From: Bicyclus anynana | Taxonomy: Eukaryota; Arthropoda; Insecta; Lepidoptera; Nymphalidae | Assembly: GCF_947172395.1 (NCBI RefSeq) | Contig: NC_069106.1 | Span: forward strand, 248,001 to 312,000 | Reading direction: 5' to 3' | Length of the DNA: 64,000 nucleotides | Shown here: positions 54,683 through 64,000 of the stretch, piece after piece | How the letters are laid out: each line of letters begins with the position of its first letter | Position numbering within the stretch: the first letter of the stretch is position 1 | Program-made: the position numbers and the translations under genes | Notes under the pieces: model-generated | The model's database searches: none | What the model saw: the letters and a program-made list of their open reading frames with translations, nothing else | Told to the model about the DNA's origin: nothing

Positions 54683-54684
<2 letters not shown>

Positions 54685-55644
54685 CATTAAAATTTCTGAG
54701 AATTAGAGAATCTGCATTGTGTTTAGTGCAGCACGAGTAATAAACAGTATATTATTATCGGATTTTAATATTACTTGATTTAAATTATCACGTTTTATAG
54801 CGCTTGAAAGCGCTTATTTTTTTTAAGCAGTAATTGATGTATCTACTTTCGTAGCTCGAATTAAAAAAAAATCTTGTTTGACTATTAATAAATTTATACA
54901 TACGAGTAATAATCACATCTGATATGCGATAAAAACAGTTTGAAGTTAAAAGCCAACCTTAGTTTTACTGTGTTAACATTTTGAAGCTGTCACACGTCTG
55001 TGGTGGCTGTGTAAAAAATCCAGAGCAATGTGCAATGTATGATTTGTGTATATCCCTACGAGCAACAGCTTACTCCGTCCATCGTTATGTCGTATTAATC
55101 TAACTTCGTTAACAGCGCCGACAATATAATGCGGCCGCTCCTAGACTATAACGTGACGTCACACCCGCCGGGCACTAATGAGGTGGTCGGAGTCGATGCG
55201 AAATGAAAATGATATTTTACGTATATTTCCTTTTAAATGCGCGAACAGTTTTTACGTTGATATTCATAATTGTCGTTTTAAAACCTTAAACGCTACGATT
55301 CGTAAGCGATTTCGCATTGAATATACCTATCTTATATAAATGTTTATACTTTATGTTTTTACATAATACTATAGTGGATGGAGAAAATAAACTCCAAAAA
55401 TAATAATGTTTCATGAATATTACATATTATAAGTAAGTTTGTCAATTTACAAAGAAAGGCATAAATAAGGTTATAGTCTTTTAACGTAGATTTTTCTATT
55501 TTTGCACTTTTGTGTAAAGATAAAGATAAAAAAAATATATCAACATATGAAGATAGCAATAGGAGAAAGCGTGTTCTGTTCCCGACACTTACTATCAGTA
55601 GAGACCATGGTCAAACGCAAGAATAATTTATTTAAAACACTAGC
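54683..55644. other. No gene seen
   Basis: AT-rich sequence after the LINE, with a GC-richer stretch at 55110-55195. No gene identified. Confidence 0.45.
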
Positions 55645-56022
55645 AAAAGCCCGCGTCTTCCTGGAATTCAGTTTATCACAAATCCCGCCAGAACCATGGA
55701 TTTTTCCGAGATGAAAAGTAGCCTATGTGTCAATCCAAACTATAATCTATCTCTAATTCAAATTTTAGGTGATTCGGTTCAGTAGCCGACGCGTGAAAGA
55801 GTAACAAACATTCATACCATCAAAATCATTTAGTTCTCGCAAATCTCGGGGTTCCATGGATTTTTTCGGGATAAAAAGTAGCCTAAGTATTGATCCAAAG
55901 TAAAATCTATTTCCATTCTAAATTTCAGCCAAATCGCTTCAGTAGTACCTAGCGCCGTTAAAGAGTTACAAACATTCAAACAAACATATATCGATACAAA
56001 CTTTCGCGTTTATAATATAAGT
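55645..56022 (+). repeat. Rep-A, two tandem copies
   Basis: First copy 55645-55810 (AGCCCGCGTCTTCCTGGAAT, AACCATGGATTTTTCC) and second 55835-56022 (TTCCATGGATTTTTTCGGGA, CCATTCTAAATTTCAGCCAA), ending CGCGTTTATAATATAAGTAG. The first copy lacks the common end. Probably successive insertions or a replication slip. Confidence 0.72.
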
Positions 56023-56059
56023 AGGATTATATACACAGTTTTAACTTTGTTTCAACTTT

Positions 56060-56165
56060 GTTTCACCCTAGTCAAGTCAAGAGTGAATAGGCAATGAGCA
56101 GGTAAGCGCGTTCCACCATACGCTGCATCATCGCTTACCATCAGGTGTGATTGCAACTAAGCGCT
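56060..56165 (+). mobile_element. LINE 3' end remnant (copy F1)
   Basis: Reads AGTCAAGAGTGAATAGGCAA, then AGCGCGTTCC and ATCGCTTACCATCAGGTGTG. The first part looks like the end of a LINE coding region (FKSRVNR-like) and the rest like its 3' UTR. The same order is seen at 58665-58805. The ATCA-CTTACCATCAGGTG block is also in the SINE-A tail. Confidence 0.5.
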
Positions 56166-57447
56166 TGGATCAGCATGGTGGGTTAAAGCTTCAAATATCT
56201 CCTATAAAGAGAGCCTCGTATAACGTATAGATAAAATGGTCAGTGCTCGGCCCGTTGGAATAATCCGCACGATACGAGAGCCACAAATATTTAAGAGGGG
56301 AAGATTACCGCGGTAATCGCCTTATCTCTGTAATACGAAATGATTACATTCCGCGGACTTTGCACTCATACTACCACTGCACTCATTACTTATTGAACTT
56401 AATTACTTTTGAGCTTTAAAACGTATACACACGTGAGTTCAAGTAGTGTAAGTATACTTCGAAATCGTGTTCTACGGGGAAAAAATCGTCTAAAGCTAAA
56501 TTTAATTTATTTAAAATGGTAAATAGGCTTAGTTTCCAAACACTCTTGAAATGTCAGGTTGTTATGAGATAATGATGATAATTAAAGTCGAATATTTAAA
56601 ATGAATGTTACGAATTCATGACTTTGTTACTTTTTATGCATAAGCTGCAGTTTTCTTTTTATTATTCTTTACAAATTAGACCTTGACTACAACCTCACAT
56701 AATGGTAAGTGATGATTAAAGATGAGCGGACTGACTTGTATTTTTACCAATGTTAATGATAAAGAAAAAAAATATTTTTGAAATTCTTATAACCTTTCAT
56801 TTGATGTATCACACGATGAAGTTTGTAAAAGTTTTTTTTTTTAACTTTCCATATTAGAATTTTACCTATTCACGATACATCCATGTATTAGGGTTACAAG
56901 AATTGACATATGTACCAAATATCAACTAGATTGGTCTAGTACATTCGGAGAAACCAGACAGATATTAAAATGTGCGCGAGTGATATTTTAAGGGTTCCGT
57001 TTTTGTACTACGTACGTTCGGAACCCTAAAAGTGGATTTATCAGCATAATATTAGTGTTTGACTATGATAACACCACTAAAATGGATCCATGGCCTAACA
57101 CGGTCTAAGATGCACCATCAAATTACAATTCTCTGGCTGCTACTGAAAATTTTAGAAAAATAAAATGTAAACATTTCATAGCCCAACCCTGGATTCAAAT
57201 TTCAGTTCTCATGATCAGAAGGCTAAACTAACTACTGAACTAGAAAGAAAGGTGCAACCTACGTCACGTAGTGTCACGTACGATGTCATCTCTACTCTAG
57301 AGCTGAGAGCGGGCGGCTGGCGGTCAATTAATTGCTTTAAGAAGTCAATTAACGAGAACTGTGCTGGAGGAGTTTATATTTTACTCGAGTTTGTGCGACG
57401 TCCAATCTGTGAGATGAAGCGATTTCATCTATTCCGTTTTAAATTTA
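56166..57447. other. No gene; SINE-A and Rep-D scraps
   Basis: A decayed minus-strand SINE-A tail at 56651-56739 (ATTATTCTTTACAAATTAGA) and a Rep-D-like piece at 56988-57030 (AAGGGTTCCGTTTTTGTACT). An 87-codon ORF at 57252 has no recognisable domain. Confidence 0.5.
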
Positions 57448-57625
57448 TTTTTAAACGACTTCAAAAAATGAGGTCCTCAATTAGATGCATTTTTTTATTG
57501 TTTCTTAGCTCATAACTTGGTCATTTCTCAACCAATTTTAAAAAATATTTTTGTGTTTGAAATAGTACACATCCAGATTGGTTCCATTTAATTTTCATGA
57601 AAATTGGTTCAGTAATTTTGTAATT
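57448..57625 (+). repeat. Rep-C
   Basis: AAACGACTTCAAAAAATGAG, CTCAACCAATTTTAAAAAAT and CATCCAGATTGGTTCCATTT with ATTTTCATGAAAATTGGTTC. Best match to 3001-3165. Confidence 0.65.
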
Positions 57626-57728
57626 AAATGATAATAACGAAATTGCCGGTACTGTAGCGGTTTCGTTCACTATACTAGTATCAGCAAATGGCTGACTACG
57701 ACTAGTAGATATCCGCTACTAGAGTCCT

Positions 57729-57853
57729 AGAAGTTCCAAATCCCATGATCTATAAGTCCCTGTATCCAGCGGCTCCCTGTTGCCCGATGACATTTGTCGA
57801 CACTGCGCTTTCCAGTGCGGGGTTGATATATTACCACCTTGAAACCCCAACAT
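57729..57853 (-). mobile_element. RTE-type LINE fragment
   Basis: Minus-strand piece with the CTGGATACAGGGA, CCGCACTGGAAAGCGCAGTG and GTTGGGGTTTCAAGGTGG blocks. Short and out of frame; both ends are missing. Confidence 0.6.
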
Positions 57854-57879
57854 CAATCGTTGCTTTGTACTATTTTTTT

Positions 57880-58115
57880 TCTGATTGTGTAAGTGCCGCA
57901 GGCTCCTTATAGGACCTCAGCGGCGTCACCGAGAGGTTTGAGCGAATGCAGAAGCATCGCCTGATGGGGTCCGAATGCAGAAGCAGAGTAGATGGGCGGA
58001 TCGGTTCTGTAAGGGCGTCTCCTCTGAGACTCGAACCTCGGCTTAGAGGGCCGTTCGGGAAGGGTATTTTGGCTTGAGTGTAACAGTCCGGACGCCCTCG
58101 TCCGGGTGATATACT
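57880..58115. other. GC-rich block of unknown origin
   Basis: An isolated GC-rich stretch with a duplicated CGAATGCAGAAGCA (57954-57967 and 57972-57985 area) and, on the minus strand, GAGGTTCGAGTCTCAGAGGA, which contains a B-box-like GGTTCGAGTCTC. It might be a SINE head or a LINE 3' region, but no second copy or A box is clear. Confidence 0.35.
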
Positions 58116-58664
58116 AACTATCTATCTTATGTATCTAACTATGTATCATGTATACGTGTTACTATGTATCTCTCAAGTATAAATATAAATAAATAAGACG
58201 AAGTTTTCGCTCCAAACGGAACTGAGAATCCTCTCCTCCCGAAAATAATTAATCTCGGAGTCTCAAGTCCACACAGCTTAACTCTTAAGTTAGTCTCACC
58301 AAAGTTTTCTGTTTCAGGTAAAGTTGCCGCCACTTGAGTCGGTGAGAACAAAATTCCGTTTCAAATTGAAGGTAGTTTTGAACGCGCTGAGGCTGGTAAT
58401 TTGGGTTGATTACATTTCAATTGCGGGAGGAAAATGGCTGCTTGCTTTATGCGTGAAGGATTTTGTATTGTGAGATTTAATTTTATTTGTGTGAATGAAG
58501 TTATTAAACTCAGCTTTAGCTAAATTATGTTACTGATTATAGCTACTATACTAAAGTGAGCCCGAGGTAAATTATGTTACTTTATTCTTGAACTGCAAAA
58601 CTGAGAGGTAGAAGTAATTATAATACAATAAATACTCTTTTTGAAATCTATACAGTAGTAATAG
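58116..58664. other. No gene; TATCTA-type low complexity
   Basis: Starts with ACTATCTATCTTATGTATCT-like low-complexity sequence to about 58175. No gene beyond that. Confidence 0.45.
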
Positions 58665-58805
58665 TTTGCATCCACATTTCTAATTCACACAGCCAAAATT
58701 TGGAATGCCCGAAGTTTGTGTTTCCTATATTGTAAACACCTTCAAAGCGAGAGTGAATAGGCATCGTCTAGGTTTGTAACTTAAGCCGCATTCATGCTTC
58801 AATGT
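58665..58805 (+). mobile_element. LINE 3' end remnant (copy F2)
   Basis: A short readable peptide AKIWNARSL resembles the tryptophan-asparagine motif near the C-terminus of LINE reverse transcriptases. It is followed by a GTGAATAGGCATCGTCTAGG block like 56060-56165. The downstream 3' UTR is diverged. The frame is broken. Confidence 0.5.
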
Positions 58806-59895
58806 AATCAAGCGCAAGCCTATATTGCATAAAAAATGATATTTGGGACAGAGTTATCCCGAAACTAGTAGTAGTACTAACACATGAATTTTTTTAATAT
58901 ACTACTACCAAAAAATGAGTACTGTAGGGTAGGGTTGTTAATGTTAATTCTCATACATACTATAAGAACCAATTAAACAGGAGGTCTAACTTTCTAGAAA
59001 ACAAAGTATTGTCGTATAAGTAAACATACTTGACTCAGTACTTAGAGTAGATCAAAAGATTACATGAATATGTTGTACGTATTTAATTTAAGACGGCTTT
59101 CGTACAACATACAGAGACCTTAAAAGTACGAAAGCTATTTTATATTCCAGATACTAAATAGCTGTTTCGCGAACGTATATTAATCTTTCTTATCTCTTAA
59201 TAGGACGGACATATTTTCACAATAAAGCGTTTCGCGCACTTGCGTCGGAGCTCGTGAAAACCTTTAGGATTACATTCATTAATTCTCTTCGTGTGTGAAC
59301 AAATATTGGCCGAGATGTGCCCAAGGATACGTTCATTAATTTCTTCTGAAAGGAAATAGAACGAGAACTTGTCACAGCCAGACTTACCTCATTCTATGAA
59401 AGAAAGGAGTTGGTCCAAAATTGTATGGAGCACAGGATCAGTCATTGTACCCTGGCGGAAATAAAAGAAAATATATTTTTTTAACTATTTTTGATTACAC
59501 AAATCTACGAATTTACTTTAATTCTTTTGAAATAATATTTAATTTCTCCCGAGAAATGAAACACTTATATGGGTAACAATGGCGGATTGATGACGTATTC
59601 AATGCAGTAATCGATTTGACTTTTGCTGTCAATTGTCATGTCATAGTTGCTTTAAGGGTGCCATCTTGATATAACACAAAAACTTGGGTTTGAATTTTAT
59701 TTACTTCTTTTTATTTAGATAGATTTATTCACTTATTTTAATTTTAACGACCTCCTTGTATTTTTTAAATTTTAATGATACGGCGTACAAGAGTGGACCT
59801 GACATCTCCTTTGTCCCCACGTTTCTACAATAGGTAAGTAGGTACGGTAGCCAATTATGCAGTTTGGAGCGGCTTTGAAAGGTTTTTAGAGCGCG
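58806..59895. other. No gene seen
   Basis: About 1.1 kb of AT-rich sequence without ORF or recognised repeat. Confidence 0.45.
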
Positions 59896-60144
59896 GGCAC
59901 ACGATGCGTTGTGGCGCCGCACCGGACTTGCAACCACCGAGACGAGGCGGGGAGGGGTGAATTCGTTGCGACGTCGGAGCGGCACCGCTCAGTTGTCTAT
60001 GCGTCATAACATTACTTTATTAACCGACTGTCCAACGCTGCTACGGCGCGATGCGACATCAACAACGTTGCGGCGCCGCAACGCTCGTGTGCTCACTGAT
60101 ACGGTGAATTATTTGCGATGCGGCGCCGCAACGCATCGCGTGCC
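59896..60144. mobile_element. GC-rich fold-back MITE-like element 6
   Basis: GGCACACGATGCGTTGTGGC through GCCGCA (59896-59921) pairs with TGCGGCGCCGCAACGCATCG through CGTGCC (60119-60144), with two mismatches. The core GGCGCCGC motif occurs once more inside (about 60070-60081) within a palindrome TTGCGGCGCCGCAA. No coding capacity. The ends and composition contrast sharply with the surrounding AT-rich DNA. Confidence 0.75.
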
Positions 60145-61062
60145 TTCAGCCTCAATGACCTAGATCCTCAACCGTCTAACTAAAAAACATAATATTTCGA
60201 TATTTTCTATTTTCCAAGTAAAATTTTCTGGTATGCAGGTTTTCTCACGATGTTTTTCCTTCAGCGTTTGAGAAAAACTACTACTACTACTACCTTCCAC
60301 AGCCATTACGAACTCTATAATTAGCTAACGTACTTATCTGTAACAGGAGTATTTACTGAAAAAAAACATTCCTGGACCGCCATTCTTAGATTAAAATACA
60401 AAGTTAACCACACACTATAACGCTTGTAGCTGCACCATGTTGTATACAAGCTTCTATCATATTAAAGCTTTTTTGTTCTCTTTATAGTTAAATTTATAGT
60501 AACTTATGGTTTGCTAGTACAATAAAAACCTAACAATAAAGATAAATACAAGTGCTTTTAGGTAATAATATGTAGGACAAGATGAAATTTTTATTGTAAA
60601 TTTTCACGTCAGAAATGTAAAATATGTTATAATAACTGATGAAATAATACTGTAAAAGAAAATTTGCAGACTATGTTAGTTGAATGTTTAGGTAATTCAA
60701 TAATTTAAAGATCAAAACATGTACCACATTTAGCAAATAAATAATGATTTGCTTTCTTATTAGACATGGTGTTGTTTCTAAACCGCACCGTAAGCTGCAC
60801 TATTTCTATTACCATTTACTGAGTATTTATGCAAAGTGTATAATACGCATTTATATTAGTATGTTATATTCGTAGTAAGTACTAATAAAGGCTTTCACCC
60901 TTTTAAAGGCTTCCACTCAAAACCAGCGCTGCATCTTTATGCTGAGTGCTTTATACCTTTATTTGGTCAGTGTGATTTTCTTTTTATTATCACATCATTC
61001 TTCACACTATCACACTTCACCTTACATCACATCACATCTCACTTCACACTAATCACATCACA
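60145..61062. other. No gene; SINE-B scrap and CACATCA microsatellite
   Basis: GGTATGCAGGTTTTCTCACG with GATGTTTTTCCTTCAGCGTT (60231-60269) is a minus-strand SINE-B scrap. TCACATCACA-like simple repeats lie at 60990-61060, directly before a Rep-A copy. Confidence 0.5.
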
Positions 61063-61293
61063 CTAATATTATAAATGTGAAAGTTTGTGTCTAAGTGTGT
61101 GTGTGTATGTGTGTGTGTATGTTCAACGTTCCTCCTTTACGCTGCGGTTACGAAGCGATTTGGCTGAAATATGGAATGGAAATAAAGTTTACTCTGGATT
61201 AACACATAGGTTACTTTTATCCCGGAAAAATCTATGGTTCCCGCGGGATTCGTGAAAAGCTGAATTTCACGCGGACGAAGTCGGTCGTTTTTA
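61063..61293 (-). repeat. Rep-A, nearly full length, minus strand
   Basis: CACTAATATTATAAATGTGA end, a (GT)n run at about 61097-61121, then GAAGCGATTTGGCTGAAATA, CTCTGGATTAACACATAGGT, ATGGTTCCCGCGGGATTCGT and ACGCGGACGAAGTCGGTCG. The GT run sits where other copies have AACAAACATCC-type sequence. Confidence 0.78.
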
Positions 61294-62574
61294 CTTACCA
61301 AATAAAAATTATATTTCTTTCTTTCTTTAATATTCAAGCTCTTACGTAAGTAGCTCATTTAAGTAGCATATTTTTCTCAGTGTGGGCTGATAAGTTAACT
61401 CTTCATAAAATGAAGTACGTCTGACTGTCGCAGTCGCAAACGTTTGGCGCACGAGGTCCAACGTGCGCCAACAATAAAGCCTCGTGCACAACTAATGAGA
61501 TTTTGCCGTGACAGGGATTTTTCATTATTTTCTTTATTTGAGTGTTGGAGGAAATGGAAAACGATGTCCGGCGCATTGTTGTTTATGGCTTTTGTGTAAA
61601 CGTTATTTGTTAGCACAGAAAACGTGCTGAGGTGAGGTAGAAAGATGTTCTTTTACGCGGCTTACATGAGCACACCATCAATTTTTTATTTTTTATTTTA
61701 AATGTTCTTAAGTTCATTATAGTTCTACTTAGTTGAAAATTTTTTTTCGTATTTTTTTTTCATATTTTAATTTCACAACGCTGTCGGCCATGCTGGTCTA
61801 TATTTTTACTGTTTCGTGACGTCAAGTTAACTAATCCTTACCAAATGGAGCGTTAAATCGGACAAACAAACATATAACATATTATACTTGTTCCTTCAAG
61901 TTACTTTGAAAAATGTACTTTAAGAAAAATGAAGTGTCATGCCGATGGCCAATGATATTAATATATTACTACTGTTAGATGTTACCAGCGCATGAACAAT
62001 AAGGCGCCCAAAAGAGGAAATTTATAGTCAACTCAATGTTAGTTGTGGTCAACAACGAACGCTATTTAAACAAATAATACCTAAATATCGTCTACAATGT
62101 CGAGTTGTGTGTTCAGGAAGTGTATAAACGATATATACATAAATATATAATGGAATTAAAGACAAAATTGTGCATTCGTGCGCTTAGTATTGTAGACTAT
62201 TGTTCGGATCACTTTTTGCGGTGATTTTGTAGGGACGTAACCGATCTATAGTATAAAATATCATTGCCTGAAACAACTTGTACATAAATAACCCAAGGAA
62301 AAGCAATCATATCTGAAAGCGTTTTATTATGCCAATGGAGAAGCTTTTGCCTATAACTGAGTTACAGAGTGGAATCCAGGGGGGGGGGGAGTGACGTCAC
62401 TCAGCGATGGCGGCTTGATTACATTGTTACAGATATCTCTTAGCGAGAAAGCGGGACACATTACAGTACAAGATTCTTTTTAATAATAATAACTTTATAT
62501 TGTATTTGAATGCTACTAAAAACATTATATTTTAACACCGTAAACATCTAAAAGTGATATCTAAAGTGAAAAGT
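61294..62574. other. No gene; small hairpin and G11 tract
   Basis: A hairpin TTGGCGCAC / GTGCGCCAA lies near 61445-61472. At 62379-62389 there is a run of 11 G, followed by the palindrome AGTGACGTCACT (62390-62401), which contains a CRE-type TGACGTCA. The remainder is AT-rich without genes. Confidence 0.5.
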
Positions 62575-62861
62575 CTAGTGGATATGACCTCTGCCTCCGA
62601 TTTCAGAGGGTGTAGGTTCGAATTCTGTCTGGGACATGTACCTTCAACTTTTCAGTTATGTACATTTTAAGGAATTAAACACGTGTCTCAAACAGTGAAT
62701 GAAAAACATCGTGAGGAAACACGCTGAGAATTTTCTTAATTCTCTGCGTGTGAAATCTGTCAATCCGCATTGGGCCAGCGTGGTAGACTATTTTGCCTAA
62801 CCCTCTCATTCTGAGAGCAGACTCGAGCTCAGCAGTGAGCCGAATATGGGTTAATAAAGAA
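62575..62861 (+). mobile_element. SINE-B, plus strand, first bases missing
   Basis: Starts at CTAGTGGATATGACCTCTGC, so the first part of the A box is lost. The B box GGTTCGAATTC carries a substitution. The body is complete to GAGCCGAATATGGGTTAATA. Only 22 bp separate it from an RTE fragment. Confidence 0.83.
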
Positions 62862-62883
62862 GGACATTTTAAAGGATGTTGTT

Positions 62884-63053
62884 TCAATGGCGACCCGTAA
62901 CGGACAGCGCAGTGTTGCTTGACTTCCCACTAGGTGGATCTATGTCAGATAGCGAGTAAAAGTCTCTGGGTACAGGCAGCTCTAAACCGTGGTGTTTGGA
63001 AGTCCTTAAAAAAGGCCTGCGTCGAGCAGTAAACGTACTTCGGCTGGCAATGG
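62884..63053 (+). mobile_element. RTE-type LINE 3' fragment, plus strand
   Basis: AATGGCGACCCGTAACGGAC, then CCACTAGGTGG, GGTGTTTGGAAGTCC and AAAAGGCCTGCGTCGAGCAG. It is the 3' part of the RTE family seen at 35690-36105, strongly diverged and missing the ATG-repeat end. Confidence 0.65.
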
Positions 63054-63540
63054 TATAAATACATTTTATAAAAACCAAAGGCCACAGCCACACTATGCTC
63101 CTTGCGCAGCCCCTCGCGATGCCCTCTCTGCCTACACACTGCTATATTTGCGCGATTAATCGCAACGCTGCGTAATGTCTTTTAACTCATGCTCTAAAAC
63201 CGATAATATAGACAGCGGTACGCAGGACGAGTAACGTGGTCACACTACATCTCTGCCTCCTTTTCTCACTACTTCCCGTGCCGCACGTCGAGTGTGTGCA
63301 GGCCAGTTAGAACAATGCTAGTATTATTTAACCGACCAAACCGCTCTTTACTTAGACCACTCTCTGGAGCAAAGAAACATAGAATTCAGCAAATTTCAGT
63401 ATCGGGAGTTTTGAGTCGAGTTATTAATATTGATGACCGCACTTGATTATCGCTTCACTTCAATTCACTTCGCTTACACTTTTTTGCTTCAATTAATTTT
63501 TTCTGCAATTCTTTATCAAAAGGAACTTCATTATTTTCCA
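63054..63540. other. No gene; moderately GC-rich stretch
   Basis: 63080-63300 is more GC-rich than its surroundings (CTTGCGCAGCCCCTCGCGAT). No ORF or named repeat. Confidence 0.4.
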
Positions 63541-63771
63541 TTAGCGGACGCCCGCGACTTCGTCCTCGTGAAATTTAGTTTTTCACAAATCCCTCAGGAA
63601 CTATGGATTTTTCCGGGATGAGATTAGCCCATGTGTTAATCCAGAGTAAAATCTATTTCCATTCCAAATTTCAGCCAAATCGGTTCTGTAGTTGCGGCGT
63701 TCAGTGGAGGAACAAACATCCAAACAAACATTCATACAAACTTTCGCATTTATAATAGTAAGATTACTTTA
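63541..63771 (+). repeat. Rep-A, nearly full length, plus strand
   Basis: TTAGCGGACGCCCGCGACTT start, then ATGGATTTTTCCGGGATGAG, CCAAATTTCAGCCAAATCGG, AACAAACATCCAAACAAACA and the end TTTCGCATTTATAATAGTAA. Reference copy for the family in this window. Confidence 0.8.
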
Positions 63772-64000
63772 AACTATTCCACCTATCCCCTAGGAATGTA
63801 GATAATTTAAAAGAAAAATAAATGAAATTAATTTTCCTCGTCATCAAAAGTACGTTTTAATCATGATTACCCGTATAAAGAATTATTATTCAGGCATTAT
63901 TCCCTGAGTAATTAATTTCAATAAAAATTGTATTAGGGTAAGTGCTTGGAGTAGATCCTGCCTCCTGGGACAGGACGAGCTATTATATTTTTTTTAACTA

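Overview
The window looks like intergenic or intronic DNA from a lepidopteran insect (inference). It is AT-rich and packed with interspersed repeats of the kinds known from butterflies and moths: tRNA-headed SINEs, Jockey/CR1-type and RTE-type LINE pieces, a BEL/Pao LTR retrotransposon, and short fold-back (MITE-like) elements. I found no host protein-coding exon, rRNA gene, functional tRNA gene or CRISPR array that I can support. Almost all recognisable coding sequence belongs to three retroelements.

Layout. (1) 1-2638: a 5'-truncated non-LTR retrotransposon, plus strand, whose reverse transcriptase frame is broken by a stop just after the YADD catalytic motif. (2) 2.6-36.9 kb: a mosaic of SINE copies (families called SINE-A, SINE-B and SINE-C here), dispersed repeats (Rep-A to Rep-D), RTE and Jockey 3' ends, and fold-back elements, separated by AT-rich sequence with no visible genes. 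A composite block at 23.8-24.4 kb combines a 20-bp minisatellite, an inverted repeat and a 12-bp repeat on both outer sides. (3) 36968-44374: a minus-strand BEL/Pao element of 7.4 kb with two 216-bp LTRs that read as identical. Its gag-pol frame is interrupted by one stop and one single-base frameshift, and its long leader carries an extra 91-codon ORF. (4) 45-51 kb: more SINEs and dispersed repeats. (5) 51001-54682: a second, related LINE with the last part of ORF1 (baculovirus FP-like C-terminal domain), an uninterrupted 963-codon endonuclease/reverse transcriptase ORF2 and a 30-A tail. (6) 54.7-64 kb: dispersed repeats, LINE and SINE fragments, and a GC-rich fold-back element near 60 kb.

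How the pieces relate. The SINEs have tRNA-like heads with pol III A and B boxes and no coding capacity, so they depend on LINE enzymes. The SINE-A tail resembles a LINE 3' end seen at 56.1 and 58.7 kb, which suggests a LINE partner. Three SINE insertions keep readable target-site duplications of 9, 10 and 12 bp, and one of these is nested in the end of a Rep-A repeat. The best candidates for something unusual are the composite block at 23.8-24.4 kb, the extra ORF in the BEL leader, and the conflict between identical LTRs and a broken gag-pol frame. I did not find a clearly new functional system. Family names SINE-A/B/C and Rep-A/B/C/D are local labels, not database names.
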